From the NCBI RefSeq assembly GCF_006439025.1, contig NZ_RCYZ01000007.1, positions 1 through 58,823 of the forward strand: DNA of 58,823 nucleotides, written 5' to 3'. The first letter of the stretch is position 1. The number at the start of each line of letters is the position of its first letter. The stretch is from Hymenobacter nivis. GTDB taxonomy: Bacteria > Bacteroidota > Bacteroidia > Cytophagales > Hymenobacteraceae. Made by a program: the position numbers and the translations under genes. The notes under the pieces are model-generated. The model did not search any database. It worked only from the letters and a program-made list of their open reading frames with translations, and had not been told where the DNA came from. Below are positions 1 to 8,619 of this stretch, in pieces.

Positions 1-391
1 CTTTCAGCGGCACCAGGGCCGACTCGTAGGTGGCGCCCCCCGTGGCCGGGGCAATGCGCAGCTGGTACTGGCGCGCGGCGGGCAGCACCAGGCTGTCGGA
101 CACGTACCTGCCCGCCGCCCGCTCCACCAGCGCGTAGCGGGTGCCCGCCTCGTCGGCGATGAACAGCTTGGCCCCCCGCTCCACCGCCGGGGCCCCCGCC
201 GCGGCCAGGCTGGCCGTGCGCGTGAGCAAAATCGTGGTCCGCCCGTTGCCGTTGATGAAGCCGTCCACGACCAAATAGCTGGCCGGCGCGTCCAGCACCT
301 CCGGCGCGTAGGGCTCCACGCACCCGCCCAGGGCCCCCAGCAGGACCAGCCCAAACCAGCGGCGAAACAAGAAGAAAAGGCGGTAGTGCAC
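1..391 (-). CDS. DUF4249 lipoprotein, second tandem copy (3' end off the window)
   Basis: This is the N-terminal ~130 residues of an outer-membrane lipoprotein of the DUF4249 family; the rest lies left of the window. I read it from a GTG at 391 because no ATG is available in frame. The first residues form a signal sequence ending in the lipobox GALGGC. It is then almost identical to the neighbouring copy at 435-1571: both contain LDAPASYLVVDGFINGNG-type, ERGAKLFI and DSLVLPAARQYQLRIA blocks. It starts 43 bp after the stop of that copy and is probably co-transcribed with it and the TonB receptor. DUF4249 proteins commonly sit beside TonB-dependent receptors in Bacteroidota and are presumed surface partners; the substrate is unknown. 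The start codon is the least certain point. Confidence 0.8.
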   Translation of the reverse strand, partial: MHYRLFFLFRRWFGLVLLGALGGCVEPYAPEVLDAPASYLVVDGFINGNGRTTILLTRTASLAAAGAPAVERGAKLFIADEAGTRYALVERAAGRYVSDSLVLPAARQYQLRIAPATGGATYESALVPLK

Positions 392-434
392 GGGTATCAA
401 AGAAAAGGGAATGAGATAGATGGGGCCGGGGCCG

Positions 435-1571
435 CTACCAAAAGCTGGGCTTCACGTTGCTGCCCCGCAGGCGGCAATCCACGCACTCGCGCGAGGAGGC
501 CAGGACGGCGTCGGGGTTCCGGGTTCTGGAAATGGGCACCACGTTCGGGTCGTTGGCGATGCCCTTCAGCGTGTCGAACGCGCAGTTTGTGTAGGGGGTG
601 TCGTATTGGTAAAAGTTGACGGGCGGCAGGTCGGCGCGGGTAATGAAAATGCGCTTGGCTTGCACGGTGTGGGCCCCCACGTAGCCCAGCACGGGCTCCT
701 GGGGGCGGTCCACCCGGTGCACGTTGCCCGTGAGCTGCACCGGCAGCGGGTCGTTGACCGTGCCCACGGCCTCCGTGTTTTTGCGCAGCAGCTCGTAGTA
801 GGCAAATTCCTCGGCCGTTTCCGCTACCTGGCTCACCAGCAGGCTGTAGCGAATCTTGAACCGCTCGTCGCGCCGCGGGAGGTGAAGCAGCTGCACGTCC
901 GCGAGGGCGTCTTGGCTGAATTGGGCCGTGCTGCCCTGCTTGATGGAAGAGAGCCGGTTGGTGTGCCAGCAGGTATAAATGGGCGTGGTGCGGTCCACGA
1001 TGTCGTCCTTCACCCGGTCGTACTCCAGAGACGACATAAAAGCAGAATTGAACTCCCAGGTTTCGGCCACGCCCCAGCGGTAGTAGCGCGTGGCCTGGGC
1101 GGGGTCGCGGGTGCTGAGCAGCAGCTGCACTTGCTCTTCCTGCACGCGCCAGCCCAGCTTGTCAATGGGCGGCGTCGCCTTAAGGGCCACCCGCGCCGAC
1201 TCGTACACGGCGCCCCCCACCGCGGCGGCAATGCGCAGCTGGTACTGGCGCGCGGCGGGCAGCACCAGGCTGTCGGACTGGTAGTTGCCGCTGGTTTTTT
1301 CCGTCAGCGCGTAGCGCCCGCCCGCATCGTCCAGGATGAAAAGCTTGGCCCCCCGCTCGGCCGGCGGGGCCCCGGGGGCCGCCACGTTGGTGGTGCGCGC
1401 GAGCTGGATGCGGGTCACGCCGTTGCCGTTGATGAAGCCGTCCACGACCAAATAGCTGGCCGGCGCGTCCACCAAGTCCGGCGCGTAGGGCTCCACGCAC
1501 CCGCCCAGGGCCCCCAGCAGGGCCAGCCGGGGGCCCCAGCGGGCAAACGAAGCGGCGGCGAAGCGGGCCAT
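435..1571 (-). CDS. DUF4249 domain lipoprotein, first tandem copy
   Basis: A complete 378-residue protein. Residues 1-25 are a lipoprotein signal (lipobox LGGC) and the remainder matches the DUF4249 family, with the typical opening VEPYAPDL...SYLVVDGFI and an Ig-like beta-rich body. The C-terminal segment has a Cys pair (ECVDC) before the final residues. Its ATG lies 2 bp after the stop of the TonB-dependent receptor, so the two are translationally adjacent in one operon. By family precedent it is an outer-membrane accessory protein to that receptor; no ligand can be deduced. Its first ~130 residues are nearly duplicated in the following gene, indicating a recent tandem duplication. Confidence 0.88.
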   Translation of the reverse strand: MARFAAASFARWGPRLALLGALGGCVEPYAPDLVDAPASYLVVDGFINGNGVTRIQLARTTNVAAPGAPPAERGAKLFILDDAGGRYALTEKTSGNYQSDSLVLPAARQYQLRIAAAVGGAVYESARVALKATPPIDKLGWRVQEEQVQLLLSTRDPAQATRYYRWGVAETWEFNSAFMSSLEYDRVKDDIVDRTTPIYTCWHTNRLSSIKQGSTAQFSQDALADVQLLHLPRRDERFKIRYSLLVSQVAETAEEFAYYELLRKNTEAVGTVNDPLPVQLTGNVHRVDRPQEPVLGYVGAHTVQAKRIFITRADLPPVNFYQYDTPYTNCAFDTLKGIANDPNVVPISRTRNPDAVLASSRECVDCRLRGSNVKPSFW

Positions 1572-1573
1572 TA

Positions 1574-4351
1574 TCAGAAGCGGAAATTGTAGGTGACGGT
1601 GGGAATGGGGGCCCCAAAAATGGACAGCTTGTAGCCTTTGATCTGGCCGTTCACCGTCTGAAAATACACCGAATACGGGTTGCGGCGGCCGGTGAGGTTG
1701 TACACGGCGGCCGTCCAGGAGCTGTGGGCCAGCTTCTTACTCTTGTGGTTGCCCTCGATGTTCACCGCGAAGTCCATGCGGAAGTAATCGGGCACCCGGT
1801 AGGCGTTGCGGTCGGAGTAGTACACGCGCACGGCCTGGTCCACCACGTACTTGGCCAGCGGCAGCGTGATGGGCCGGCCGGTGCTGTAGTTCACGTTCAG
1901 CGAGGTGCTGAAGCGCTGGCTGAAGCGGTAGTTGCCCACCAGCGTCACGTCGTGGGGCTTGTCGTAGTTGCTGGGGTACCAGTTGCCGTTGTTCACCACG
2001 TCGGTAGCCGTGTTCACCTGCACCAGCGAGCGGGCGTAAGTGTAGCTCAGCCAGCCGTTGATTTTGCCCTCCGTTTTGCGCAGCAGCACCTCCACGCCGT
2101 AGGCCCGGCCCACGGCGCTCACCAGGTCGGTTTCGAGGTGCGGGTTGAGCAGCAGCACCGCCCCGGGCTTGTAGTCGAGGAAGTCCTGGGTGCGCTTGTA
2201 GTAGCCTTCCACCGAAAACTCCACCGTGTTGCGTTTGAAGTTGTGGTAGTAGCCCAGCGACACCTGGTCGCCCACCTGGGGCCGGATGTAGTTGTCGCTC
2301 AGCTTCCAGCTGTCGGTCGGCGAGATCACCGTGGTATTGGTGAGCTGGTGGATGTACTGGCGCATGCGCGTCAGGCTAGCCTTCACCGAGGAGTGCGCCG
2401 TCAGCTCGTACAGCGCTGAGAACCGCCACTCGGGGCCCCCGTAGTGGGCCAGCACCTGGCCCGGGCCGTAGCTCACGGTACCGGTCTGGGTGCTTTCGCT
2501 GCGCGAGATGCCCTCTAGGTACTGGGCCACGGCCCGGGGCCCCAGCGCCTGAAACAGCGAGTAGCGCAGCCCCGCCTGCACCGAAAAGCGGGGGCTCACG
2601 TCGAAGCGTTCGGCGGCGTAGAGGGCACTTTCCACGGCCCGCTCGTGCTGGATGGTGGTGGGCAGCAGCAGCGACTCGGGGCTGCCGGGCTGCTGGGTGC
2701 CGGGCGCGGTATTATACAAAATGGACCCGCCCCCGAACTCCAGCGTGTGCTTGGGGTGCGGCAGGTAGGTGAAGTTGGCGTTCAGCGACGTTTGGTCGAT
2801 GGCGTAGTTGAAGGTGGAGGCCGAACTCGCGTTGCGGGTGGTGGCCAGGTTGAAGCCGTAGCGGCTGTAGGCCCCCGTAACGGTGCTCTGCAAGCGGGAC
2901 GAGTAGACGTGCCGCCACTTCATGCTGGCCGCCGTGTTGCGGTACTCGTACACGGTGTCGCTGGCCAGCCGGAAACGGTCGTGGCTCAGGTAGCCGCTGG
3001 CGTACAGCGAGTTCTTCGGGCTAAAGTCGTAGGTGAGGTAGGCGTTCAGGTCGTAGAACGAGGCCGCGCTCTGCTGCAAGGCGCTGTTGGGCACGCGCTG
3101 GAGCAGCCAATCGGAGTACGAGGCCCGGCCGCTAACGATGAACGAGCCCTTGCCGCCGGCCAGGGGCCCTTCCAGCGCCAGGCGGCTGGTGAGGGGCCCG
3201 ATGCCGCCCGCCCCGCCGAAGGCCGTGCGCTTGCCCTCGCGCCCCACAATGTCGAGCACCGACGACAGGCGCCCGCCGTAACGCACCGGAATGGCGCTTT
3301 TGTACAATTCGACCGACTTAATGACGTCGGGGTTGAAGGCCGAGAAGAACCCGAACAAGTGCGCCGGGTTGTAGATGGTGGCGTCGTTGAAGAGCACCAG
3401 GTTTTGGTCGGTGCCGCCGCCGCGCACGCTCATGCCGGTGCTGCCCTCGCCCACGGTTTTCACGCCGGGCAGCGCCATCACCACCCGCAAAATGTCGGCC
3501 TCGCCGAACACCGTGGGCACCTGCTTGATGGTCTTGATGTCGAGCTTCTGCACGCCCATTTGCAGGCCGCGCACGTTGCGCTCCTTCTGCCCTTCCACTA
3601 CCACTTCGGTGAGGGCGGCCGCGTCGGCGGCCACCTCCAGGTCGAGGCGGCCGCTGGCGCGCAGCCACACCTGGCGCCGGGTGCTGCGCACGCCCATGCC
3701 CCGGATGCTGACGTTGTAGCGGCCCACGGGCAGCGTGAGGGCGTAGCGGCCGTCGCGGTCGGTGGCCACGCCCACGCCCAGGGCTTCCACGTACACGGCC
3801 ACCCCGATGGCCGGCTGGCCGGTGCCCGCCAGCCGCACCGTGCCCGCCAGCGTGGCCCGGGCCCCAGCCACGGCGGCCCCCGGGGGCCCTATTTCATAGA
3901 GCTTGAACTCCGACGTGCCCGCCGCGGCAGGCCGCCTGGGGGCCCCCGCCACGGCGGGAGCGTCGTCGGAATCGGGTTCCGCGGCCGGCGGGGCCGGCGC
4001 GTCGCCGGCCGGCAGCTGCGTTTGCAGCGGCGGACCGGCCGTCACGAACACGCGCCGGGTGGCCTCGTCGAGGGCGAAGTGCAGGCGCGCCCGCCCCAGC
4101 ACCTGCGTGAGGGCGGCCACCAGCGGCAGCCGGTCGGCCTGCAAGTGCACCACCACGGTATCGGTGGCGGCGGGGTTGAAGAAAAAGCGGTAGGGCGTCT
4201 GGGCTTCCACGCGCTGGGCAAACTGCTCGAAGGGCAGGCCGCGGAAGTCGCCGCTTACCACCGGCGGGGCCGGCTGGGGCCCCTGGGCCCAGGCCACGGG
4301 GCTGCCCAGCAGTAGGCAACAGCACAAAAACAACGGGTAGCGTTTGTTCAT
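1574..4351 (-). CDS. TonB-dependent receptor with STN and carboxypeptidase-like domains
   Basis: A 925-residue outer-membrane active transporter. A signal peptide (about 1-22, ending AWAQ) is followed by a secretin/TonB short N-terminal domain (STN, about 34-107), a Pro/Ala-rich linker, a carboxypeptidase-regulatory-like beta-sandwich (about 165-245), the plug (about 250-360, with GMSVRGGGTDQNLVLFND) and a 22-strand type barrel ending in aromatic TYNFRF, as expected for BAM recognition. STN domains usually signal to FecR-type anti-sigma factors, but none lies in the window. It sits between an unknown secreted protein (30-bp gap upstream) and two DUF4249 lipoproteins, so this is an uptake operon for an unidentified ligand; SusC/SusD pairing is absent. 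Confidence 0.93.
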   Translation of the reverse strand: MNKRYPLFLCCCLLLGSPVAWAQGPQPAPPVVSGDFRGLPFEQFAQRVEAQTPYRFFFNPAATDTVVVHLQADRLPLVAALTQVLGRARLHFALDEATRRVFVTAGPPLQTQLPAGDAPAPPAAEPDSDDAPAVAGAPRRPAAAGTSEFKLYEIGPPGAAVAGARATLAGTVRLAGTGQPAIGVAVYVEALGVGVATDRDGRYALTLPVGRYNVSIRGMGVRSTRRQVWLRASGRLDLEVAADAAALTEVVVEGQKERNVRGLQMGVQKLDIKTIKQVPTVFGEADILRVVMALPGVKTVGEGSTGMSVRGGGTDQNLVLFNDATIYNPAHLFGFFSAFNPDVIKSVELYKSAIPVRYGGRLSSVLDIVGREGKRTAFGGAGGIGPLTSRLALEGPLAGGKGSFIVSGRASYSDWLLQRVPNSALQQSAASFYDLNAYLTYDFSPKNSLYASGYLSHDRFRLASDTVYEYRNTAASMKWRHVYSSRLQSTVTGAYSRYGFNLATTRNASSASTFNYAIDQTSLNANFTYLPHPKHTLEFGGGSILYNTAPGTQQPGSPESLLLPTTIQHERAVESALYAAERFDVSPRFSVQAGLRYSLFQALGPRAVAQYLEGISRSESTQTGTVSYGPGQVLAHYGGPEWRFSALYELTAHSSVKASLTRMRQYIHQLTNTTVISPTDSWKLSDNYIRPQVGDQVSLGYYHNFKRNTVEFSVEGYYKRTQDFLDYKPGAVLLLNPHLETDLVSAVGRAYGVEVLLRKTEGKINGWLSYTYARSLVQVNTATDVVNNGNWYPSNYDKPHDVTLVGNYRFSQRFSTSLNVNYSTGRPITLPLAKYVVDQAVRVYYSDRNAYRVPDYFRMDFAVNIEGNHKSKKLAHSSWTAAVYNLTGRRNPYSVYFQTVNGQIKGYKLSIFGAPIPTVTYNFRF

Positions 4352-4381
4352 AAAGCAGGAAAGGACCGGACGAAACCGCGG

Positions 4382-5173
4382 CTACGGCCGCAGCGAATAG
4401 TAGTAGCGCAGCGCGCGCTCGGCGGAGGCAACCCGCTCAGCGCTCGAAAATTTAAGGCCCTGCTGGCGGGCGTAGCGCTGCACTTCGGCCTGGTGGGTGG
4501 GCAGCAGGGCGAGCAGCTTTTTCAGGCTTGTGAGCTCGGCCGCAGCCGTGGCCGAACGGCCAAATAGTTGGTCGGTTTGCTGGTACTCCTGGGCCAGGTT
4601 CTGGCTGATGGTGACGCGCTGCACCTGCTTGCGGTGGCGGGCCAGCAGGCGCACAGGGCCGTCCACGAGCAGCTCGTAGAAGCCCGCGGGCAGGGCCCCG
4701 GCGGCCAGCGAATCGCCCCCGGCCACGCGCACAAAGCGGTGGGGCCCCAGCGTGAAGCCCGCCACCTTGCCCGCCACCAGCGCCACCGTGGCCCCCTCGC
4801 CGGGGTAAAGCAGCACGGGCTGGTCGCGCAGCAAGTCGTAGCGCATCAGCACATTATCGAACGCGCCGCCGCGGTACTGCACCGTGCCGGCCTGCGGCGC
4901 GGGGCCCCCAAAAAACTGGTGCCCCCGGGTGCCGGGGGTGGTGTAGTCCACGTATTCGGGCCCGTCGTAGAGCACCGCCCCGGTGTGCAGGGCGGCGCGG
5001 TAGGTGCGCCCCGCCGCCGCCACGGCAGCGGCCACCGCCGCCGAATCGGCCGCCGGGGGGCCCTGCTGCGCGGCCGCCGGCCGGCCCAGCAGGGCCCCCA
5101 CGGCGGCCCCGCCCACCAGCCACCGGCGCATTGCACCGGGCTGGGTGGCGCCAAAAAGTACCTGTTTTGCCAT
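4382..5173 (-). CDS. Secreted protein of unknown function, first gene of the TonB receptor operon
   Basis: A 263-residue protein I do not recognise as a named family. I start at the ATG at 5173; a TTG directly upstream and an in-frame ATG at 5131 (MRRWLVGG) are alternatives. The segment MRRWLVGGAAVGALLGRPAAAQ is a clear signal peptide. The mature part opens with an Ala-rich stretch, then TYRAALHTGAVLYDGPEYVDY, a beta-rich middle, and a helical C-terminal third ending YYYSLRP. It lies 30 bp upstream of the TonB-dependent receptor on the same strand, so it is likely the lead gene of that operon and exported to the periplasm or outer membrane. No catalytic motif is visible. Confidence 0.75.
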   Translation of the reverse strand: MAKQVLFGATQPGAMRRWLVGGAAVGALLGRPAAAQQGPPAADSAAVAAAVAAAGRTYRAALHTGAVLYDGPEYVDYTTPGTRGHQFFGGPAPQAGTVQYRGGAFDNVLMRYDLLRDQPVLLYPGEGATVALVAGKVAGFTLGPHRFVRVAGGDSLAAGALPAGFYELLVDGPVRLLARHRKQVQRVTISQNLAQEYQQTDQLFGRSATAAAELTSLKKLLALLPTHQAEVQRYARQQGLKFSSAERVASAERALRYYYSLRP

Positions 5174-5331
5174 CAAATGGCCCCTTCGCGCGTGTAGATT
5201 CGGTGAACGGGTAGCGCAATATAGCGCCGGCGCCCGTTGCGCCGCCTGCCGCCGCCGCCGCGCCGCCGTTTTCCCGCAAAAGGCCCATTTTTAGACTTCT
5301 ACGGGCATGGGCGGCCGCCCCCTCGGGGCAG

Positions 5332-5922
5332 CTAGCGGCCCAGCAGCTTGGCCACGTACTTGCCCACGATGTCGAACTCCAAATTCACCACCTCGCCCAC
5401 GCGCAGCTGGTGAAAGCCGGTGTGCTCGTAAGTGTACGGGATGATGGCCACGGCAAAGGCGTCGTCGGTGCTCTCGAAGCAGGTCAGGCTGGTGCCGTTG
5501 ATGCAGATCGAGCCCTTCTCGACGGTGACGCGGCCGGGGCCCGGGGCGTGCCGGAACCGGAAAATCCAGGAGCCGTTCTGGTCCTCGATGCCCACGCACT
5601 CGGCCGTGGCGTCCACGTGGCCCTGCACGATGTGGCCGTCGAAGCGGCCATTGGCGGCCAGGCAGCGCTCCAAGTTAATTTTGCGGCCGGGGGCCCACTG
5701 GCCCAGGTTGGTCACGCGCAGGGTTTCGGCGATGGCCGTTACGACGTGGGTGCCGGCGGCTTCGTCCACGGCCACCACCGTCAGGCACACGCCGTCGTGG
5801 GCCACGCTCTGGTCAATTTTCAGCTCGCTCGCAAACGGCGACTGCACGGTGAACTGGCGGTTGGTGCCGTCGGCGGCAGTGGCCACGACGGTGCCCAGGG
5901 CTTCAATAATTCCGGTAAACAT
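5332..5922 (-). CDS. ribE: Riboflavin synthase alpha chain
   Basis: Catalyses dismutation of two 6,7-dimethyl-8-ribityllumazine molecules to riboflavin and a pyrimidinedione, the last step of riboflavin synthesis in the cytoplasm. The 196-residue length is typical. It has the two lumazine-binding repeats of the family: the first starts with MFTGIIEALG and contains DGVCLTV around 43-49, the second contains FDGHIVQGHVD at 94-104. The start is the ATG at 5922, fixed by the conserved MFTGIIE. No FMN riboswitch is visible upstream; the start codon directly abuts a 44-bp inverted repeat of the adjacent MITE-like element, so its own promoter must lie within or beyond that element. Other rib genes are not in the window. 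Confidence 0.96.
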   Translation of the reverse strand: MFTGIIEALGTVVATAADGTNRQFTVQSPFASELKIDQSVAHDGVCLTVVAVDEAAGTHVVTAIAETLRVTNLGQWAPGRKINLERCLAANGRFDGHIVQGHVDATAECVGIEDQNGSWIFRFRHAPGPGRVTVEKGSICINGTSLTCFESTDDAFAVAIIPYTYEHTGFHQLRVGEVVNLEFDIVGKYVAKLLGR

Positions 5923-6185
5923 AGATCGCAGATTATGCAGATTAACCGTGATTTCGCTGATTCAGCGGTGATTGGCTGGCGCGGCTACGGTTGCATCAGT
6001 TGAAAGACGTAGGAAAGAATGGGGTTGGTAAAGGCAACAACAAAAATCGGGAGCGATGGGCTAAACCCGGGCGGTCCGGGAAATTTCCCGAAGGGCTTCG
6101 ACGCCCCCCTCCCCCCGCACTCGACCACCGTCAAACCAATTTGAATCAGCGAAATCACGGTTAATCTGCATAATCTGCGATCTAT
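5921..6185. mobile_element. MITE-like element with perfect 44-bp terminal inverted repeats
   Basis: Positions 5921-5964 and 6142-6185 are perfect reverse complements (44 bp, ATAGATCGCAGATTATGCAG at the outer end). They flank 177 bp that encode no plausible protein. The repeats are themselves built of roughly 9-10 bp units with a GATT core. The left end begins at the ribE start codon and the right end contains the TAG stop of the sugar transferase gene (6182-6184). No transposase is present, so if mobile it would be non-autonomous. No convincing target-site duplication is visible. It could alternatively be a stable RNA hairpin or a recombination-prone repeat pair rather than a transposon. Confidence 0.6.
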
Positions 6186-7603
6186 TTACCCCGGCCTTCA
6201 AGGATAATTTTCAGCGTGTAGAGCATCACGCGGCAGTCCATGGCCAGGCTCATGTTTTCGATGTAGAGCACGTCGTACTTGAGGCGCTCGACCATCTGGG
6301 GCACGGTTTCGGCGTAGCCGTACTTCACCTGGCCAAGGCTGGTGAGGCCGGGGCGCACGCGGTGCAGGTGGCGGTAGTGGGGGGCTACCTGCACAATTTG
6401 GTCAATGAAAAACTGGCGCTCGGGCCGGGGCCCCACCACGCTCATGTCGCCGCGCACCACGTTCCAGAATTGGGGCAGCTCGTCGAGGCGCACCCGGCGC
6501 ATGAAGCGGCCCCAGGGCGTCACGCGCGGGTCGTGGTCGGAGCTCAGCGAGGGCCCCTGGCGCTCGGAACCCAGGTACATCGAACGGAACTTGATGATGG
6601 CGAACGGCACCCCGTTTTTGCCGATGCGCTCCTGCCGGTAAAACACCGGGCCCGGCGACGAGAGCCGCACCATGCAGGCCGTGAAGGCGTACGCCCACCA
6701 GGCCAGCGCCATGAACGCCAGAGCCCCCACCACGTCGAACAAGCGCTTTGTGACCGCCTGCCAGGGCGGCAACAGGTCTTGCTTGATTTCGATGAGCGGC
6801 GTGCCGAACGAGTGGTTCACCTTCACCGAGCCGAGCAGGATCTGGTAGAGGTCGGGCAGGATGCTGATGCGCACGGCGCTGCCCTCCAGCAGGTTGAGGA
6901 TTTCCTGGATGCGGCGGTGCTCGCTGGGCTCGATGGCGATGATGACCTCCTCGACGCGCAGGGCCCCCACCAGGGCGGGCAGCTCGCCGTAGGTGCCGCG
7001 GGCGGGCAGCGCGGCGGCCAGGGCAGCGTCGACGGGGCCGTGCTCGGGGGCCACGAAGCCCACCACGCGCAGGCCCAGGTGGCGGCCGCTGCGGGCCAGG
7101 TCGCGGGCCGTATCGAGCACCAGGGCGCTGCCCCCCACCAGCAGCGTGGGGAAGGAAATGGTGCCCCGCCGCACCAGGCCCTGCACGCTGCGCACGGCGG
7201 CGATGCGCAGCACGGCCGAAAACGAAAAGTGCAGCAGGAAGTAGCCCGCCAGCGTGCGGTAGTAGAGGCGGTAGTTGCCCACGCCTTCGTCGTCGAGCAG
7301 CAGGGCGAAGAAGAGCACGAGCACCCCCAGCGCCGACACCCGTAGCAGCCGCAGCACCTCGGCCAGGCGCGACTTGCGGAACACGTCGCGGTACTGCCCG
7401 GCCAAGGCGTAGAGGGCCGTCCAGGCCAGGCCGATGGCCAGGGCGGCCAGCGCCAGCGTGGCGGCGGCCTCCGGCGTGAAGCGGTAGCCCGCCAGCTCGT
7501 GCAGCAGGTACTTGCGCAGCCCAAAGAACGCCCCCCAGGCCAGCAGCGCCGCCAGAAAATCGGCAGCCACGAGCTTAACGTACTGAAGGCGGCGGAGGAG
7601 CAC
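6182..7603 (-). CDS. Undecaprenyl-phosphate sugar-1-phosphate transferase (WcaJ/CpsE-like)
   Basis: A 473-residue integral membrane polyisoprenyl-phosphate hexose-1-phosphate transferase that would start assembly of an exopolysaccharide or capsule unit on the inner membrane. The N-terminal half has four to five hydrophobic helices (to about 145) and a Rossmann-like CoA-binding-type domain (about 150-260, LLVGGSALVLDTARDL). The C-terminal catalytic domain holds the family hallmarks: KRLFDVVGA, SSPGPVFYRQERIGKNG, FKFRSM-like IIKFRSM, RRVRLDELPQFWNVVRGDMS and VGPRPE. It starts at GTG 7603. It stands alone without glycosyltransferase neighbours. Its TAG stop is provided by the end of the MITE-like repeat, so insertion may have trimmed the original C-terminus slightly. 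Confidence 0.93.
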   Translation of the reverse strand: MLLRRLQYVKLVAADFLAALLAWGAFFGLRKYLLHELAGYRFTPEAAATLALAALAIGLAWTALYALAGQYRDVFRKSRLAEVLRLLRVSALGVLVLFFALLLDDEGVGNYRLYYRTLAGYFLLHFSFSAVLRIAAVRSVQGLVRRGTISFPTLLVGGSALVLDTARDLARSGRHLGLRVVGFVAPEHGPVDAALAAALPARGTYGELPALVGALRVEEVIIAIEPSEHRRIQEILNLLEGSAVRISILPDLYQILLGSVKVNHSFGTPLIEIKQDLLPPWQAVTKRLFDVVGALAFMALAWWAYAFTACMVRLSSPGPVFYRQERIGKNGVPFAIIKFRSMYLGSERQGPSLSSDHDPRVTPWGRFMRRVRLDELPQFWNVVRGDMSVVGPRPERQFFIDQIVQVAPHYRHLHRVRPGLTSLGQVKYGYAETVPQMVERLKYDVLYIENMSLAMDCRVMLYTLKIILEGRGK

Positions 7604-7620
7604 GGCGGAGCTTGCGGGTG

Positions 7621-7628
7621 TATTTTTG
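7621..7628 (+). promoter_or_regulatory. Possible -7 box TATTTTTG upstream of pcm
   Basis: Matches the Bacteroidota housekeeping -7 consensus TAnnTTTG. It lies about 100 bp before the GTG start of the isoaspartate methyltransferase gene and just past the start of the divergent sugar transferase gene. No good -33 TTTG is visible, so this is only a candidate. Confidence 0.35.
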
Positions 7629-7726
7629 CGGGCTCAAAGCCCTGTGGGGCCCCAAAGGTAGCCCCGGCGGGGCCCACGGCCCAGCTACGCCGCCCCCGGC
7701 GCGGCCGGTTTTTCCGCGTTTTTCCC

Positions 7727-8422
7727 GTGCCGCTCCTCCCCTCCGATTCCGCTTCGCCCTCCCCCGCCGATACTTACCGCCACCGCGGCCAGCGCCGGGC
7801 CCTGGTGGCCGCCCTGCGCGGGCGGGGCATCCGCGACGAGCGGGTGCTGGCCGCGCTGGGGGCCGTGCCGCGCCACCTGTTTTTTGCCCCTGCCTTCGAG
7901 GCCCACGCCTACCACGACAAGGCCTTTCCCATCGGCGAGGGCCAAACCATCTCGCAGCCCTACACCGTGGCCTACCAGACCGAGCTGCTGGCCCTGGGGC
8001 CCCAGCACCGGGTGCTGGAGGTAGGCACCGGCTCGGGCTACCAGTGCGCCGTGCTGCTGCGCCTTACGCCCCACGTGCACAGCATCGAGCTGAACGCCAC
8101 CCTGTTTGCTGCCACCCAGCGGCGGCTGGGGGCGCTATTGCCGCCTGAGGGGCCCGCCCCGCAATTGCGCTGCGGCGACGGCTCGCTGGGCTGGCCCGAG
8201 GCCGCGCCCTTCGACCGCATCCTCGTCACGGCCGGGGCCCCGGGGCTGCCGCCGGCCCTGCTGCGCCAGTTGGCCGTGGGCGGGCAATTGGTCATTCCGG
8301 TGGGCCCCGCCCACGAGCAGCGCATGGTGCGCGTGGTGCGCGAGGGCCCCGACGCCTTTGCCCGCGAAGACCTGGCCCCCGCCCGCTTCGTGCCCCTGCT
8401 CGGGGCCGGCGGCTGGCAGTAG
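7727..8422 (+). CDS. pcm: Protein-L-isoaspartate O-methyltransferase
   Basis: Uses S-adenosylmethionine to methylate L-isoaspartyl residues in damaged proteins, allowing their repair. I chose the GTG at 7727, giving 231 residues; an upstream frame stays open back into the divergent gene but looks non-coding, and no ATG occurs in between. Family signatures are present: RRALVAALRGRGIRDERVL, FPIGEGQTISQPYTVAYQTE (about 68-87) and the SAM-binding loop LEVGTGSGYQ (97-106), followed by the acidic ribose-binding strand HSIEL and the later DRILVTAGAP motif. The gene precedes a thioesterase gene on the same strand by about 200 bp, so an independent promoter for the latter is likely. Confidence 0.93.
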   Translation: MPLLPSDSASPSPADTYRHRGQRRALVAALRGRGIRDERVLAALGAVPRHLFFAPAFEAHAYHDKAFPIGEGQTISQPYTVAYQTELLALGPQHRVLEVGTGSGYQCAVLLRLTPHVHSIELNATLFAATQRRLGALLPPEGPAPQLRCGDGSLGWPEAAPFDRILVTAGAPGLPPALLRQLAVGGQLVIPVGPAHEQRMVRVVREGPDAFAREDLAPARFVPLLGAGGWQ

Positions 8423-8619
8423 TAGTTGGCTCGGGGCTGATGGCTTTGGGCTTCTTTTAGTAATTATTACACCAGCGCGTTTCTATTGTAACCCGGTTGG
8501 GCCGGGTACTTGGGGTGAGCGGCGGGGCCCCCGCGGAACCATTTTGGGGGCCCGGGGAGTGCGCCGGGCGCGGCTGCCCGATATTTGCGGTTTCCCTTCG
8601 CTATTTATCCCGCCGCTTT

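Noticed and set aside
4..354. A short Arg/Pro-rich protein in the frame opposite the left-edge DUF4249
   Set aside because: It is a shifted reading of the DUF4249 gene; the correct frame gives recognisable DUF4249 motifs.
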